Source: VRUE01 sp963703335
GTDB taxonomy: Bacteria > Actinomycetota > Thermoleophilia > Solirubrobacterales > 70-9
Direction: 5' to 3'
Assembly (NCBI GenBank): GCA_963703335.1
Contig: OY969812.1
Span: 496,001 to 560,000 of the forward strand
DNA: 64,000 bases
This document shows positions 42,991 through 51,216 of the stretch, in pieces (position 1 is the stretch's first letter; each line of letters begins with the position of its first letter). A program made the position numbers and the translations under genes. The notes beneath the pieces are model-generated. The model searched no databases, was not told where the DNA came from, and saw only the letters and a list, made by a program, of their open reading frames with translations.

Positions 42991-43983
42991 TCATCTGACC
43001 TCCATCTTGCGGGCACGGTAGACGATGTCCGCTGGGATCTGGCCAGCTGTCAACCGACCATGGTGAACTCGGTCGAAGTTGTAGAAGCGCAGGTACTCCT
43101 CGAGGTCGCGCCTGAGACTGGAAAGCGCAGGGTGCAGGTAACGGGCAAAGGAGGGCCGCCAGCACTCGTCGAGAATCGTGCGGTGCAGCGCCTCGACGTT
43201 GCCATTGGTCTGGGGACGCCCGGCGCGGATCCGGGTGTGCCTCGCCTTCAGCCGAGCAACGGTCGTCGAAAACTCCCCCTTGAACTCGTTGCCGTTGTCT
43301 GAGAGCAGCCGCTCCAAGCGCCAGCCTGCTTCGCGCAGCTCTGAGGCGACCCGGCGAGCCAGCTTCGAGGTCTGCTTGGCGCTGGGGCTGGCCGGCTTGC
43401 CCTCCTTGCAGACCACCAGCTCCGCCCAGGCATAGGAAGAGGCGATGTCGATCGCGGTGAGCTGCCAGATCGAGCCCTTGGTGCCTTGCAGGCGCCCGAC
43501 GTAGAAGCAGTCGATCCCGACCAGCTCGCCGGAGCGGGAGGCCTCGATGTGGCGCTCCGGGCCGCAATCGCGCGGCGGCTCATAGGGCGCGGCGTAGCCT
43601 GCGAGGAGCCCCAGGCGCTTGGCGCGGGTGTTGAGGCCGTGACGGCGCAGCACCTTCCAAACGCCGTTGGGCGAAACGAGGATGCCTCCCCACTTGGGGC
43701 GGGCGAGCTCTGCAGCCACCCGCTTGGGCCCAAGGCCCGGATGGCCCAGCGCGAAGGCGACGATCTTCTCTTCGATCATCTTGGAGAGCTGGTTGGGCAT
43801 CTTCGGCCGCCGCCGCTCGCGAGGCCGCAGCATCTCCAGGCCGTGACGATCGACCGCTCGCTTCCAGACGTAGTAGGTGGAGCGATGCACCCCAAAGCGC
43901 CGGCAAGCTTGGGCGACGCTCGTGCGAGCGGCCTCTGCGAAGAGGGCTTGGCGGTAGCCGAACAGCACGTCATCCTTGGTCAT
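42991..43983 (-). CDS. IS481-family transposase
   Basis: 330 residues from ATG 43983 with AAGGGAG upstream. The N-terminal helix-turn-helix is VAQACRRFGVHRSTYYVWKR. The rve core has GIDCFYVGRLQGTKGSIWQL (first Asp), RLLSDNGNEFKGEFS (second Asp) and GRPQTNGNVEALHRTILDE (Glu), then LRFYNFDRVHHGRL. Complete and probably active, in line with the fresh target duplication. Confidence 0.92.
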   Translation of the reverse strand: MTKDDVLFGYRQALFAEAARTSVAQACRRFGVHRSTYYVWKRAVDRHGLEMLRPRERRRPKMPNQLSKMIEEKIVAFALGHPGLGPKRVAAELARPKWGGILVSPNGVWKVLRRHGLNTRAKRLGLLAGYAAPYEPPRDCGPERHIEASRSGELVGIDCFYVGRLQGTKGSIWQLTAIDIASSYAWAELVVCKEGKPASPSAKQTSKLARRVASELREAGWRLERLLSDNGNEFKGEFSTTVARLKARHTRIRAGRPQTNGNVEALHRTILDECWRPSFARYLHPALSSLRRDLEEYLRFYNFDRVHHGRLTAGQIPADIVYRARKMEVR

Positions 43984-44040
43984 GCGACTCCCTTTTCTGA
44001 ACTTCATTGGCGTGAAGCCAGGAGCCTGAGTCGCAGCGCG

Positions 44041-44074
44041 GACAACCCCCGACCCAGCTGGGTCGGGGGTTGTC
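44041..44074. terminator. 34-bp perfect palindrome at the inner end of IS481
   Basis: Two 17-nt arms (44041-44057 and 44058-44074), exact complements with no spacer, lie about 60 bp inside the right end and upstream of the transposase. Many IS elements carry such a structure to stop outside transcripts from driving transposase. Confidence 0.65.
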
Positions 44075-44307
44075 TCGCTTAAAGGGCTATCGATCTCTCG
44101 GGAAGTGTCGGGAGAACTTGGAGTCAGCGCACTCTAAGGCCCCGGGACCAATCGGCCGCCTGCTGTCGAAATCGTTCGGAACCTCTCAGCGCGCCGCCGA
44201 CAAGAGCCATTCCGCCGGCAAGAAGGCGCGCTCCAAGTCGCCGCTATAGGCCTCGGTCTCGCTCATCTTCACCGCCCAAGAAGCTAAATCCAAACAAGGA
44301 GCTCGTC

Positions 44308-44382
44308 TTGACCATCGTCGGAATTCTCATCGTCATCATCCTGATTCTGCTCGCCGTCTATCTCTTCCGCCGCGTCTTTTAG
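44308..44382 (+). CDS. 24-residue hydrophobic membrane peptide
   Basis: TTG at 44308-44310, preceded at 7 nt by AAGGAG (44295-44300), opens a frame ending TAG 44380-44382. The product is one helix, MTIVGILIVIILILLAVYLF then RRVF: an ideal single-pass peptide with a positive cytosolic end. It sits 12 nt before a small membrane gene. Small size makes chance possible, but the RBS, composition and context support it. Confidence 0.65.
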   Translation: MTIVGILIVIILILLAVYLFRRVF

Positions 44383-44394
44383 AGGCGACGAGAC

Positions 44395-44640
44395 ATGACC
44401 TTTGCCGGAAGCATCTTCCTAATCGCGGTCGGCGCCATCCTGCGCTTCGCCACCCACTTCCATGTCAAGGGCCTGGATCTGAGGACGATCGGTTTGATCC
44501 TGATGATCGCCGGCATCGTCGGCCTGGTCATCGCGATCTGGCAGTGGGCCGTCTGGTCGCGTCGTTCTAGGCAAGCCGAGGTCCTGGTCGATGACCGCAG
44601 GGCGGTGGACCCCGAATATCGCGACCCTCCGCCGCGCTGA
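44395..44640 (+). CDS. DUF6458-like small membrane protein
   Basis: 81 residues. Two membrane helices (MTFAGSIFLIAVGAILRFAT and TIGLILMIAGIVGLVIAIWQ) with the intervening HFHVKGLDLR, then a polar tail. The pattern matches the actinobacterial DUF6458 family, function unknown. RBS GGCGACGAGAC is moderate. It likely shares a transcript with the peptide upstream. Confidence 0.8.
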   Translation: MTFAGSIFLIAVGAILRFATHFHVKGLDLRTIGLILMIAGIVGLVIAIWQWAVWSRRSRQAEVLVDDRRAVDPEYRDPPPR

Positions 44641-45023
44641 GAAGCAGAATCGCCTGACTTCGCGAGAGGGTCGGATCTGATCGAGAACGCGTTTCTGATG
44701 GCCCGGGCAGCTCACGCAAGACCAGAGAGCGAAACCGAGATCGATCATCCCGCCGCGGTAGCTCGTCTGCTGAGCGAAGAGGAACTCGATGAGACGGTGT
44801 CGGCAAGGAGATTGGAGAGCGTGTCGAGGATCCTGGTGAGAGAACGATCCGCCGCTCCTGCGATCTGCCGCTCTGGAGAGCCGGGAGTGCTTCCCTCGCC
44901 GCCGGCCGCGCCGAGGTCGAGCTCCCGTAAGTGCCTGTGAGAGTTAGTTTCTCGTTCCTCGCGGGAACTAGTTTCAAATGACCTTGACGTGCGCTCAACA
45001 CCCAGATCGCAGAAACGGTCGCG
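44641..45023. other. 383-bp gap
   Basis: An 80-codon frame at 44698-44940 has no domain, no clear RBS and low-complexity composition, and I do not call it. Near 44941-44975 are two copies of TAGTTTC separated by CTCGTTCCTCGCGGGAAC; meaning unknown. Confidence 0.4.
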
Positions 45024-46121
45024 TTGGCTGAGAGAGGGGCCACGCCGCAGGTCCCGAAGGTGCGGCGCAAGGCGCTAGATGCGGTGCGGTCCTTGTTTAC
45101 GCCGCTGCTGCCCGACGACTATCTGGAGCTGATCAACCCGCTTTGGTCGACCAAGGAGCTGCGGGGGCGGATCGAGCGGATCGACGAAGAGACCCACAGC
45201 GCGGTGACGGTGCTGATCAGGCCCGGGTACGAGTGGCCCGGGCACCGGCCGGGGCAGTACCTGCGGATCGGAGTGGTGGTCGATGGCGTGCACCACTGGC
45301 GCGCCTACTCGCTGACCTCTGAGCCGGGCCGGCCCGACGGCTGCATCAGCATCACCCCAAAGCTGGTCGACTCCGGCGTCGTCTCGCCGTACCTGACCCG
45401 GCGGGCCAGGCCCGGGGACCTCGTGCGCCTGGGCGGCGTGGAAGGGACCTTCATGCTCCCCGACGAGGCGCCGGAGAAGCTGCTCTTCATCAGCGCCGGC
45501 AGCGGCATCACGCCGATCATGAGCATGGTCCGCGATCTGCACCGCCGCGACGCAATCGGCGACGTCGTCCATATCCACTCGGCAAGGAACGCGGATGACG
45601 TGATCTTCGCCGAACGGCTGCGGAAGATCGACGAAGAGCACGAGGGGTTCGACCTTCAGCTGCACATGTCCGGCGAGCGAGGTCGAATTGCCCCCGCCCA
45701 GCTCGACTCCCTCTGCCCCGACTGGCGCGAGCGCCAGGCCTACGTCTCCGGCCCAGGGGCGATGCTCGACGCGATCTGCGAGCACTGGGAGCGCGAGGGG
45801 GACCTGCACCGGCTCCACATGGAGCGCTTCCAACCGATCATCGGCGGCGTCCCCGGCGAGGGGGCGGGCGGCACGATCCGCTTCCTGAAGAGCGACATCC
45901 AGACCGAGTGCAACGGCGGTTTGCCGATCCTCACCGCCGGCGAGGACGCCGGCGCCTCGCTTCCCTTCGGCTGCCGGATGGGCATCTGCCACACATGCGT
46001 CGGGCGGCTCTGTTCGGGCGAGGTCCGCGACCTCCGCACGGGAGACGTCCACGGTGGGCCTGGTGAGATGATCCGCACCTGCGTCAACGCCCCCGAAGGG
46101 CCGATCGAGATCGCACTCTGA
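45024..46121 (+). CDS. Ferredoxin--NADP reductase with C-terminal 2Fe-2S domain (desaturase partner)
   Basis: 365 residues from TTG 45024; a GTG at 45060 is also possible. FAD domain with RAYSLTSEPG (Arg-x-Tyr-Ser), NAD(P) domain with FISAGSGITPIMSMVRDLHR, and a plant-type ferredoxin domain with GCRMGICHTCVGRLCSG and a distant RTCVN (Cys-x4-Cys-x2-Cys...Cys). This is the layout of M. tuberculosis Rv3230c, which feeds electrons to the stearoyl-CoA desaturase DesA3. The desaturase gene follows after 17 nt. Confidence 0.9.
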   Translation: MAERGATPQVPKVRRKALDAVRSLFTPLLPDDYLELINPLWSTKELRGRIERIDEETHSAVTVLIRPGYEWPGHRPGQYLRIGVVVDGVHHWRAYSLTSEPGRPDGCISITPKLVDSGVVSPYLTRRARPGDLVRLGGVEGTFMLPDEAPEKLLFISAGSGITPIMSMVRDLHRRDAIGDVVHIHSARNADDVIFAERLRKIDEEHEGFDLQLHMSGERGRIAPAQLDSLCPDWRERQAYVSGPGAMLDAICEHWEREGDLHRLHMERFQPIIGGVPGEGAGGTIRFLKSDIQTECNGGLPILTAGEDAGASLPFGCRMGICHTCVGRLCSGEVRDLRTGDVHGGPGEMIRTCVNAPEGPIEIAL

Positions 46122-46138
46122 CCCGTGAAAGGCCCGCC

Positions 46139-47410
46139 ATGACCCCAACCGCGTCGACTTCCCCTACCGACAAGCCGGAGAGCCCCCTCGAGCACCTCTC
46201 AGAGGAGCAGCTCGAGGCCCTTGCAGATGAGCTCGACGGGATCCGCGACCGTACGTTCGCCGACCTCGGCGACCGCGACCGGCGATACATCGAGAGCATG
46301 ATCGAGATGCAGCGGCGCCTTGCCGTGATCGGCCGCGTACTTCTGCTCGCGGCCCGCAACGGGCCAGCTCGGGCCGCCGGCACGGCCTCGCTCTCGGCAG
46401 CGAAGATCCTCGAGAACATGGAGATCGGGCACAACGTCCTGCACGGCCAGTGGGACTGGATGAACGACCCCGACATCAACTCCACCACCTGGGACTGGGA
46501 CACCGCCTCCACCGCCGAGGCCTGGAAGCACTCTCACAACTACGTCCACCACACCTACACCAACATCCGCGGCAAAGACAAGGACCTTGGCTACGAGATC
46601 ATGCGGATCGATCCGCAGCAGCGCTGGAATCCGGTCTACCTGCTGCAGCCGATCTACAACCTCATCCTCGCCGCCTTCTTCGAGTGGGGCGTCGCCCTCC
46701 ACGACCTCGACTTCGAGGCGATCCGCAAGGGCACCAAGTCCAAGGCACAAATCCAGCGGGAGCTGGAGGGTATACGCGCGAAGGCAAAGAGCCAGGTAGT
46801 CAAGGACTATGTCGCGTGGCCGCTGATCAGCGGCCTGGCCGCGGCCGCGGCCGACCTCGGCATCGAGCTCCTCAGATCATCCGGCGAGAACGGCCGCCCC
46901 CGCGGTCGCGAGGGACTCGCGCCCAAGCTGATCCGCGCCCTGCGCGGTGGCGCGAAGACCTATCGCAGGGCTGCTACCGCCAACGCGACGGCCAACCTCG
47001 TCCGCAATGTCTGGTCCTACGCGATCATCTTCTGCGGCCACTTCCCCGACCAGACCTACACCTTCAGCGTCGAGGAGGTCGTCGACGAGAACAGGGGTGC
47101 CTGGTATGTGCGGCAGATGGTCGGTGCCGCCAATATCGATGGCGGTCCCCTCTTCCATGTCGCCAGCGGAAACCTCAGTTACCAGGTCGAGCACCACCTC
47201 TTCCCTGACCTGCCGAGCAGCCGCTATGCGGAGATCGCCCCGCAGGTCAAGGATGTCTGCGAACGCTATGGGCTCCCCTACAACAGCGGGCCGTTCTGGC
47301 AGCAGTTCGGCATGGTTCAGCGGACCATCCTGCGACTAGCCTTTCCCGGCGGAGAGCCGCGGCCGAAGCCGGGCCCCTACCGAGCGCCTGTCGCGAACCT
47401 GGACCCCTGA
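46139..47410 (+). CDS. Membrane fatty acid desaturase (DesA3-like)
   Basis: 423 residues. The three His boxes of acyl desaturases are present: GHNVLHGQWDW, HSHNYVHHTYTN and QVEHHLFPDLP, which bind the di-iron centre. It introduces a double bond into membrane-lipid acyl chains using electrons from the adjacent reductase. Between boxes two and three is an unusually polar stretch (RSSGENGRPRGREGLAPKLI). Clearly recognisable hydrophobic helices are few, so the membrane topology deserves prediction. Confidence 0.9.
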   Translation: MTPTASTSPTDKPESPLEHLSEEQLEALADELDGIRDRTFADLGDRDRRYIESMIEMQRRLAVIGRVLLLAARNGPARAAGTASLSAAKILENMEIGHNVLHGQWDWMNDPDINSTTWDWDTASTAEAWKHSHNYVHHTYTNIRGKDKDLGYEIMRIDPQQRWNPVYLLQPIYNLILAAFFEWGVALHDLDFEAIRKGTKSKAQIQRELEGIRAKAKSQVVKDYVAWPLISGLAAAAADLGIELLRSSGENGRPRGREGLAPKLIRALRGGAKTYRRAATANATANLVRNVWSYAIIFCGHFPDQTYTFSVEEVVDENRGAWYVRQMVGAANIDGGPLFHVASGNLSYQVEHHLFPDLPSSRYAEIAPQVKDVCERYGLPYNSGPFWQQFGMVQRTILRLAFPGGEPRPKPGPYRAPVANLDP

Positions 47411-47664
47411 GCGAGCCGAAAGCGAGAGGCTCGGCGGCTGGTTTCGTCGTGGCCGGTCGCCTTCCCCGATGGCGACCATCGTTGTTCCGTCCGTAGCGCT
47501 GTCTCTGGCCCATCGGAGCGCGGCCGGGGCGGCGGGCTTGATGCTCCAGGAGTGCCGCGGTCCGAGTTGGGCTCAGCGCTGTCGCTACGGCGCTGCAACA
47601 TGAAGCACGCCATCAGACCGAACTTTTCGGACTGGAAACAAATACATCCCGGAAGTGTTGTTGC

Positions 47665-48474
47665 ATGTCTCGCACGAGTCATCGCACCATGCATGAACCC
47701 TCCCACCCCAGTCGCCGGCCTTCCGTCCTCGTTCCTCGACCTGCGCTCGAGAGCGTCAGGCTCACCCTCTCCGACGGCGCTGCGACCACCGTCCAGGTGG
47801 CACGCTTCGAGCAAGCCCGCTTCGATATCCGGGTCGTCGCGATTGAGCCCTGCTCCACGGTGCTGCGCTGGTGCATCGAGAACGGCGCCGAACACGCGAT
47901 CGTCGGCGGCTTCTACCTGCGACCCGGCGGCCCACCGCTTGGGGACCTGCGGATCGGTGGCAGCGTCCACCCGACCCGGCCCTTCGACCCGCCCTGGGGA
48001 GGGCGTCGGGCCTGCATCTACGCCAACGACGGCCAGGTCCAACTGGCTCCACGGCACGAACTGCCCCTCGAACCCGCGGGGGACCTGCTCCAGGCGGGAC
48101 CGATGCTCGTCGCCGGCGGGCGCTCGCTGATCCACTGCGGAGAGGACGCTGAGGGCTTCTCGGCAGGTTCGCGCCAGTTCGACTCCGACATCACCGCCGG
48201 CCGCTATCCCCGGGCCGCCCTCGGCCTCTCCGGTCGGGAGTTGATCGCAATCGCCAGCGAAGGCCGAGCCGACGACGAGGCGGGCCTGACGATGGCCGAG
48301 CTGGCAGCGGCGATGGTCGATCTGGGCGCCGCCGATGCGATCAACCTCGACGGCGGCGGCTCGGCCTCGCTCGTGATTGACGGCGCCCTCGCCAACACCC
48401 CACGGGAGGAGCACGGCCGGGAGCTCATCGGCGGCCGCGAGGTCGCCACCGCCCTGCATTTCGCCGCCCGCTAG
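47665..48474 (+). CDS. Phosphodiester glycosidase-family (NAGPA-like) protein
   Basis: 269 residues. The family signature is INLDGGGSASLVIDGALANT and, earlier, ENGAEHAIVGGFYLRPGG; between them GPMLVAGGRSLIH. The domain removes GlcNAc from GlcNAc-phosphodiesters in NAGPA and occurs in bacterial exopolysaccharide hydrolases. There is no signal peptide, and a later ATG at 47689 is possible. It precedes a GT4 enzyme in the same direction, so a glycan role is likely. The 254-bp gap to the left shows nothing clear. Confidence 0.8.
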   Translation: MSRTSHRTMHEPSHPSRRPSVLVPRPALESVRLTLSDGAATTVQVARFEQARFDIRVVAIEPCSTVLRWCIENGAEHAIVGGFYLRPGGPPLGDLRIGGSVHPTRPFDPPWGGRRACIYANDGQVQLAPRHELPLEPAGDLLQAGPMLVAGGRSLIHCGEDAEGFSAGSRQFDSDITAGRYPRAALGLSGRELIAIASEGRADDEAGLTMAELAAAMVDLGAADAINLDGGGSASLVIDGALANTPREEHGRELIGGREVATALHFAAR

Positions 48475-48519
48475 CCCGCGAGCAGGCATTTTGCATCGCC
48501 CCGATAGCCTCGGTGCCCG

Positions 48520-49896
48520 ATGCCTACTCCAAGCAAGATCTTGATGGGCATCTATTTCTATCCCCGCGGCGGCTCCGCGCATGTCTGTAGGGCGACCGCG
48601 CGGGAGTTCGAGCGAAACGACTTCGAGGTGACCGTCCTCTCCGGCTCCCGCTCCGACCTCGGTGAGCACGCGCTTGCACACAGCTTCTATGCCGGGCTCG
48701 ACCTGCGGACGGTCGACTTCACGCCGGCGCTGCGCAGCCCGAACGCCCTGCGCTTCTCGGGGCCAGCGGAAACGGCGCCGATGCACGGCTCCTATGAGGA
48801 TCGCCCAGGCGCAGAGGACCCGATCCTGGCCAGCCTTGACGACGACGCTTACGAGCTCCAGGTCGACACCTGGATGCGGGAGCTGCAATCCGCCGGCGCC
48901 GCGGAGGCCGACCTGCTCTACCTCCACCACCTGACGCCGCTCAACGAGGCTGCCGCTCGCGCCTTCCCCGAGATCCCGGTCTTCGGCCACATCCACGGGA
49001 CCGAGCTCCTGATGCTCGAACGGATCATGGCGGGCGCTCCGCCCGAGTGGAGCCACGCAGAGATCTGGGCCGAGCGGATCTGCGACTGGGCGACGGCCTG
49101 CGAGCGGATCGTCGTCAGCAACCAGCAGGGCCTAAAGCGCGCCGCGGCGGCTCTCGACCTCGATCCCGAGCGCTTCGTCTGCGCTCCCAACGGTTTCGAC
49201 CCGAACTTTGTCCCTCGCAAAATCGACCGCCGTGCCCACTGGCGCCGCCATCTGGTCGAGAGCCCACAAGGGTGGAGGCCTGGATCTCCGCCAGGCAGCG
49301 TCGGCTACGAGAAGGCCGACTTGGAGGTGCTGGAGGGAACCGTGCTGCTCTACGTGGGCCGCTTCACCGAGGTCAAGCGCCTGCCGCTGCTGATCGAGGC
49401 CTTCGCGCGGGCCCGCCCCCACTTTGGCGAACCCGCCGCACTGGTCTTGGTCGGTGGCCACGCCGGCGAGTGGGAGGGCGAGCATCCGCTTGATGCGATC
49501 GAGCGCCTCGGCTGTCCGGACGTCTTCCTCGCCGGCTGGCACTCTCACGACGATCTGCCGGACTTTCTGCGTGCCGGCGACCTTCTCGTTCACGCCTCGG
49601 TCCATGAGCAGTTCGGCCAGGTGCTGGTCGAGGCGATGGCCTGCGAGCTTCCGGTGATCGCGGTCGACCGCGGCGGCCCAGCGGAGATCGTCAACGACCC
49701 CGATACCGGCTGGCTGGTTTCCCCCGATGATGTCGACGGCCTCGCGACGGCGATGGTCGAGGCCGTCAACGACGGGGACGACCGGCGCCTCCGCGGCCGG
49801 CGAGCCCGCGGAGAAGTGGTCGACCGCTATGCCTGGCAGCAGATCGGCCTCGAGCTGACCGAGGCCGTCGACGAGTCCTCAAAGGTCTCCGGCTAG
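48520..49896 (+). CDS. GT4-family glycosyltransferase
   Basis: 458 residues. N-terminal GIYFYPRGGSAHVCRATARE, acceptor half with HIHGTELLMLERI, a SNQQGLKRAAAALDLDPERF then VCAPNGFDP hinge, and donor half GTVLLYVGRFTEVKRLPLLI, VFLAGWHSHDDLPDFLRAGD, HASVHEQFGQVLVEAMACEL, with the Glu-x7-Glu motif. It is a retaining enzyme using a nucleotide-sugar donor. Acceptor unknown. Confidence 0.92.
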   Translation: MPTPSKILMGIYFYPRGGSAHVCRATAREFERNDFEVTVLSGSRSDLGEHALAHSFYAGLDLRTVDFTPALRSPNALRFSGPAETAPMHGSYEDRPGAEDPILASLDDDAYELQVDTWMRELQSAGAAEADLLYLHHLTPLNEAAARAFPEIPVFGHIHGTELLMLERIMAGAPPEWSHAEIWAERICDWATACERIVVSNQQGLKRAAAALDLDPERFVCAPNGFDPNFVPRKIDRRAHWRRHLVESPQGWRPGSPPGSVGYEKADLEVLEGTVLLYVGRFTEVKRLPLLIEAFARARPHFGEPAALVLVGGHAGEWEGEHPLDAIERLGCPDVFLAGWHSHDDLPDFLRAGDLLVHASVHEQFGQVLVEAMACELPVIAVDRGGPAEIVNDPDTGWLVSPDDVDGLATAMVEAVNDGDDRRLRGRRARGEVVDRYAWQQIGLELTEAVDESSKVSG

Positions 49897-49993
49897 AACG
49901 GACAAGATCGACGATCGAGGGACCGCAAACGCTCGGCGAGGTCGATGAGAGCCGTCAGGGGGCCATCGGCAAGTATCGGCTACGGTCAACCCA

Positions 49994-50182
49994 ATGGTCT
50001 TCGACTTCAGGCACAAGAACGTCGAGGGCAAGTGGAGATCCAGTGGACACCACAAGGGGCTCACACGTGATACCGCCTTCGCCGCATTGGAGGAAAGGAA
50101 CGGTCACATGCCTGCGGGCAGATACATGTCTCGGCCGCGGGATGGTAAGACCAGGGACTGGGACCTGTTTACCCGGCCGTGA
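49994..50182 (+). CDS. Small basic hypothetical protein
   Basis: 62 residues, ATG start, no strong RBS. Polar and charged (VFDFRHKNVEGKWRSSGHHK, GLTRDTAFAALEERNGHMPA) ending DWDLFTRP. Codon use is less GC-biased than its neighbours. No family recognised; moderately likely to be real. Confidence 0.4.
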   Translation: MVFDFRHKNVEGKWRSSGHHKGLTRDTAFAALEERNGHMPAGRYMSRPRDGKTRDWDLFTRP

Positions 50183-50227
50183 GCGATATTGGCCTGCTCG
50201 GTAGCCGTGTTTGCCTACTTTGGACTG

Positions 50228-50665
50228 CTATGCGCCGAGAGCCTCGGTGACCGCGGCGATTGCCGCGGTCTCAGCCTCGCTTATGGGGTTGTCGCCCTCG
50301 GTCTTGGCGCCTGCGACGCGCTTCGCGAGAGAGATGACGAAGCGTCGGTAGTCGTCGACCTCCTGCGGGGTCGCCCTCTGTTCGAGCAGCGCAACCGCTT
50401 CGCGAATCCGCTGCAGTCCATGTTCCTTCAGCTCCTCGGCCGAGTGAGCCTTGGTGCGATCCACCTCTGGCTTGCTCGAGACGAGCTCGTCGAGGAGCGC
50501 GGAGTCCCCGTGGTCCTTGCGGGCCTCGGTGTAGGCCTTCGCGATCGCGAAGACCTCGCGGAAGCTGCCACCCCGCTGCGCCGTCGAGACGATCATCCCG
50601 GCGCTCGTCGGCCCCTCCCGAACCACCTCCCACTCCTCAGCGGTGAAGTCGGCACTTCCAGTCAT
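50228..50665 (-). CDS. Helical hypothetical protein
   Basis: 145 residues from ATG 50665 with GAGGAG upstream. All-helical: FTAEEWEVVREGPTSAGMIV, EVFAIAKAYTEARKDHGDSA, EELKEHGLQRIREAVALLEQ and VDDYRRFVISLAKRVAGAKT. Similar proteins are common in Actinobacteria without known role. Last gene of the island before the tRNA-Glu. Confidence 0.7.
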   Translation of the reverse strand: MTGSADFTAEEWEVVREGPTSAGMIVSTAQRGGSFREVFAIAKAYTEARKDHGDSALLDELVSSKPEVDRTKAHSAEELKEHGLQRIREAVALLEQRATPQEVDDYRRFVISLAKRVAGAKTEGDNPISEAETAAIAAVTEALGA

Positions 50666-50787
50666 TGGCAATTCTCCTCTCGAAGGCTCTCTGGATTCAC
50701 CAAGTATCGGGCCTACCGCTAGCAGGGCGGGTGCTCCGTCCGCGGTTCCGCTCTCGCCAGAAGCTACGATGCTCTCTGACCAAATGG

Positions 50788-50904
50788 CGGCAACAGCGGC
50801 AACAGAATTCACTGCGCCACGGCAACACCGCGGCAACAGCAACCGCGTCTCCTTGAGCCACGCGAGCATTGCCGATCCCGCCCCGTGCCTGACACCTGTT
50901 GCCG
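50788..50904. repeat. Iterated CGGCAACAG sites next to tRNA-Glu
   Basis: CGGCAACAG occurs at 50788-50796, 50797-50805 and 50831-50839, CGGCAACAC at 50820-50828, and the inverse CTGTTGCCG at 50896-50904. They lie in the 301-bp gap (50666-50966), 63-179 bp inside the tRNA att site, where integrase arm-type sites are expected. Confidence 0.6.
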
Positions 50905-50966
50905 TGAGCGTTACCGCCAAACAAAAAAATGGCCCTCTCACGGATGAGATTGGCTTGCCAGAGCCA

Positions 50967-51039
50967 TACCGCTACGGGGATTCGAACCCCGGTTTCCGGA
51001 CTGAGAATCCGGCGTCCTAGTCCCCTAGACGATAGCGGC
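50967..51039 (-). tRNA. tRNA-Glu (CTC)
   Basis: 73 nt. Acceptor GCCGCTA pairs with TAGCGGT (one G-U), the anticodon loop is TTCTCAG with anticodon CTC, and the T arm is CGGGGTTCGAATCCCCG. CCA is not encoded. Its 3' 41 bp are repeated at 25557-25597. Confidence 0.97.
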
Positions 51040-51131
51040 GAGGGGCGGGCATTTTAGCGAGCGGGGCGGGTAGGTCGTCGAGCGGCGGGGGCGAGGGCTC
51101 TGGGCTGTGAACCGGTAGATTGCCTGGCCTC

Positions 51132-51215
51132 GCGGCTGTGGCGGAACTGGTAGACGCGCACGGTTCAGGTCCGTGTGGAGGAAACTCCGTGGAGGTTCGA
51201 CTCCTCTCAGCCGCA
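51132..51215 (+). tRNA. tRNA-Leu (CAG)
   Basis: 84 nt with the long variable arm of class II tRNAs. Acceptor GCGGCTG/CAGCCGC, discriminator A, D arm GGCGGAACTGGTAGAC, anticodon stem CACGG/CCGTG with loop TTCAGGT (anticodon CAG), T arm GGAGGTTCGACTCCTC. CCA not encoded. Confidence 0.97.
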
Positions 51216-51216
51216 C

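Larger units (their letters stand above)
42957..44131 (-). mobile_element. IS481-family insertion sequence
   Basis: 1175 bp with imperfect terminal inverted repeats (TGCACGGACTCCAAG at the left; TGCGCTGACTCCAAG as the reverse complement of the right), followed by CCGACAC in both, 21 of 27 positions alike. Flanked by an exact 8-bp duplication CTCTAAGG (42949-42956 and 44132-44139). One transposase gene on the minus strand. Confidence 0.93.
42824..44249 (+). pseudogene. 80-residue membrane protein gene split by IS481
   Basis: 42824-42956 encodes MLIAGVVALCILLAILGFLV followed by PRLSDHARRGADKGFSTGAR and AGSK; 44140-44249 encodes APGPIGRLLSKSFGTSQRAA then DKSHSAGKKARSKSPL and TAG. Removing the element and one 8-bp target copy gives an uninterrupted 81-codon frame: one membrane helix and a basic Ser/Lys-rich tail. 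The perfect restoration shows that the insertion is recent. Confidence 0.9.
25557..51007. mobile_element. Predicted decayed genomic island integrated at tRNA-Glu (25.4 kb)
   Basis: A 41-bp exact copy of the 3' part of tRNA-Glu at 25557-25597 and the intact tRNA-Glu (shared part 50967-51007) are in the same orientation. The geometry is right for integration at a tRNA 3' end: intact tRNA on one side, 3' fragment on the other. Content between the repeats is accessory: HicAB, two IS elements, gene fragments, P450/glycosyltransferase genes and lipid and sugar enzymes. No intact integrase remains. The boundary is inferred; older nested events are possible. Confidence 0.65.

Noticed and set aside
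44698..44940. 80-codon frame in the gap before the reductase gene
   Set aside because: No ribosome site, no hydrophobic or conserved segment, Ser/Arg/Pro-rich; not distinguishable from chance.
50788..50904. CRISPR array
   Set aside because: Repeats are 9 bp, unevenly spaced and mixed in orientation, and no cas genes are present.
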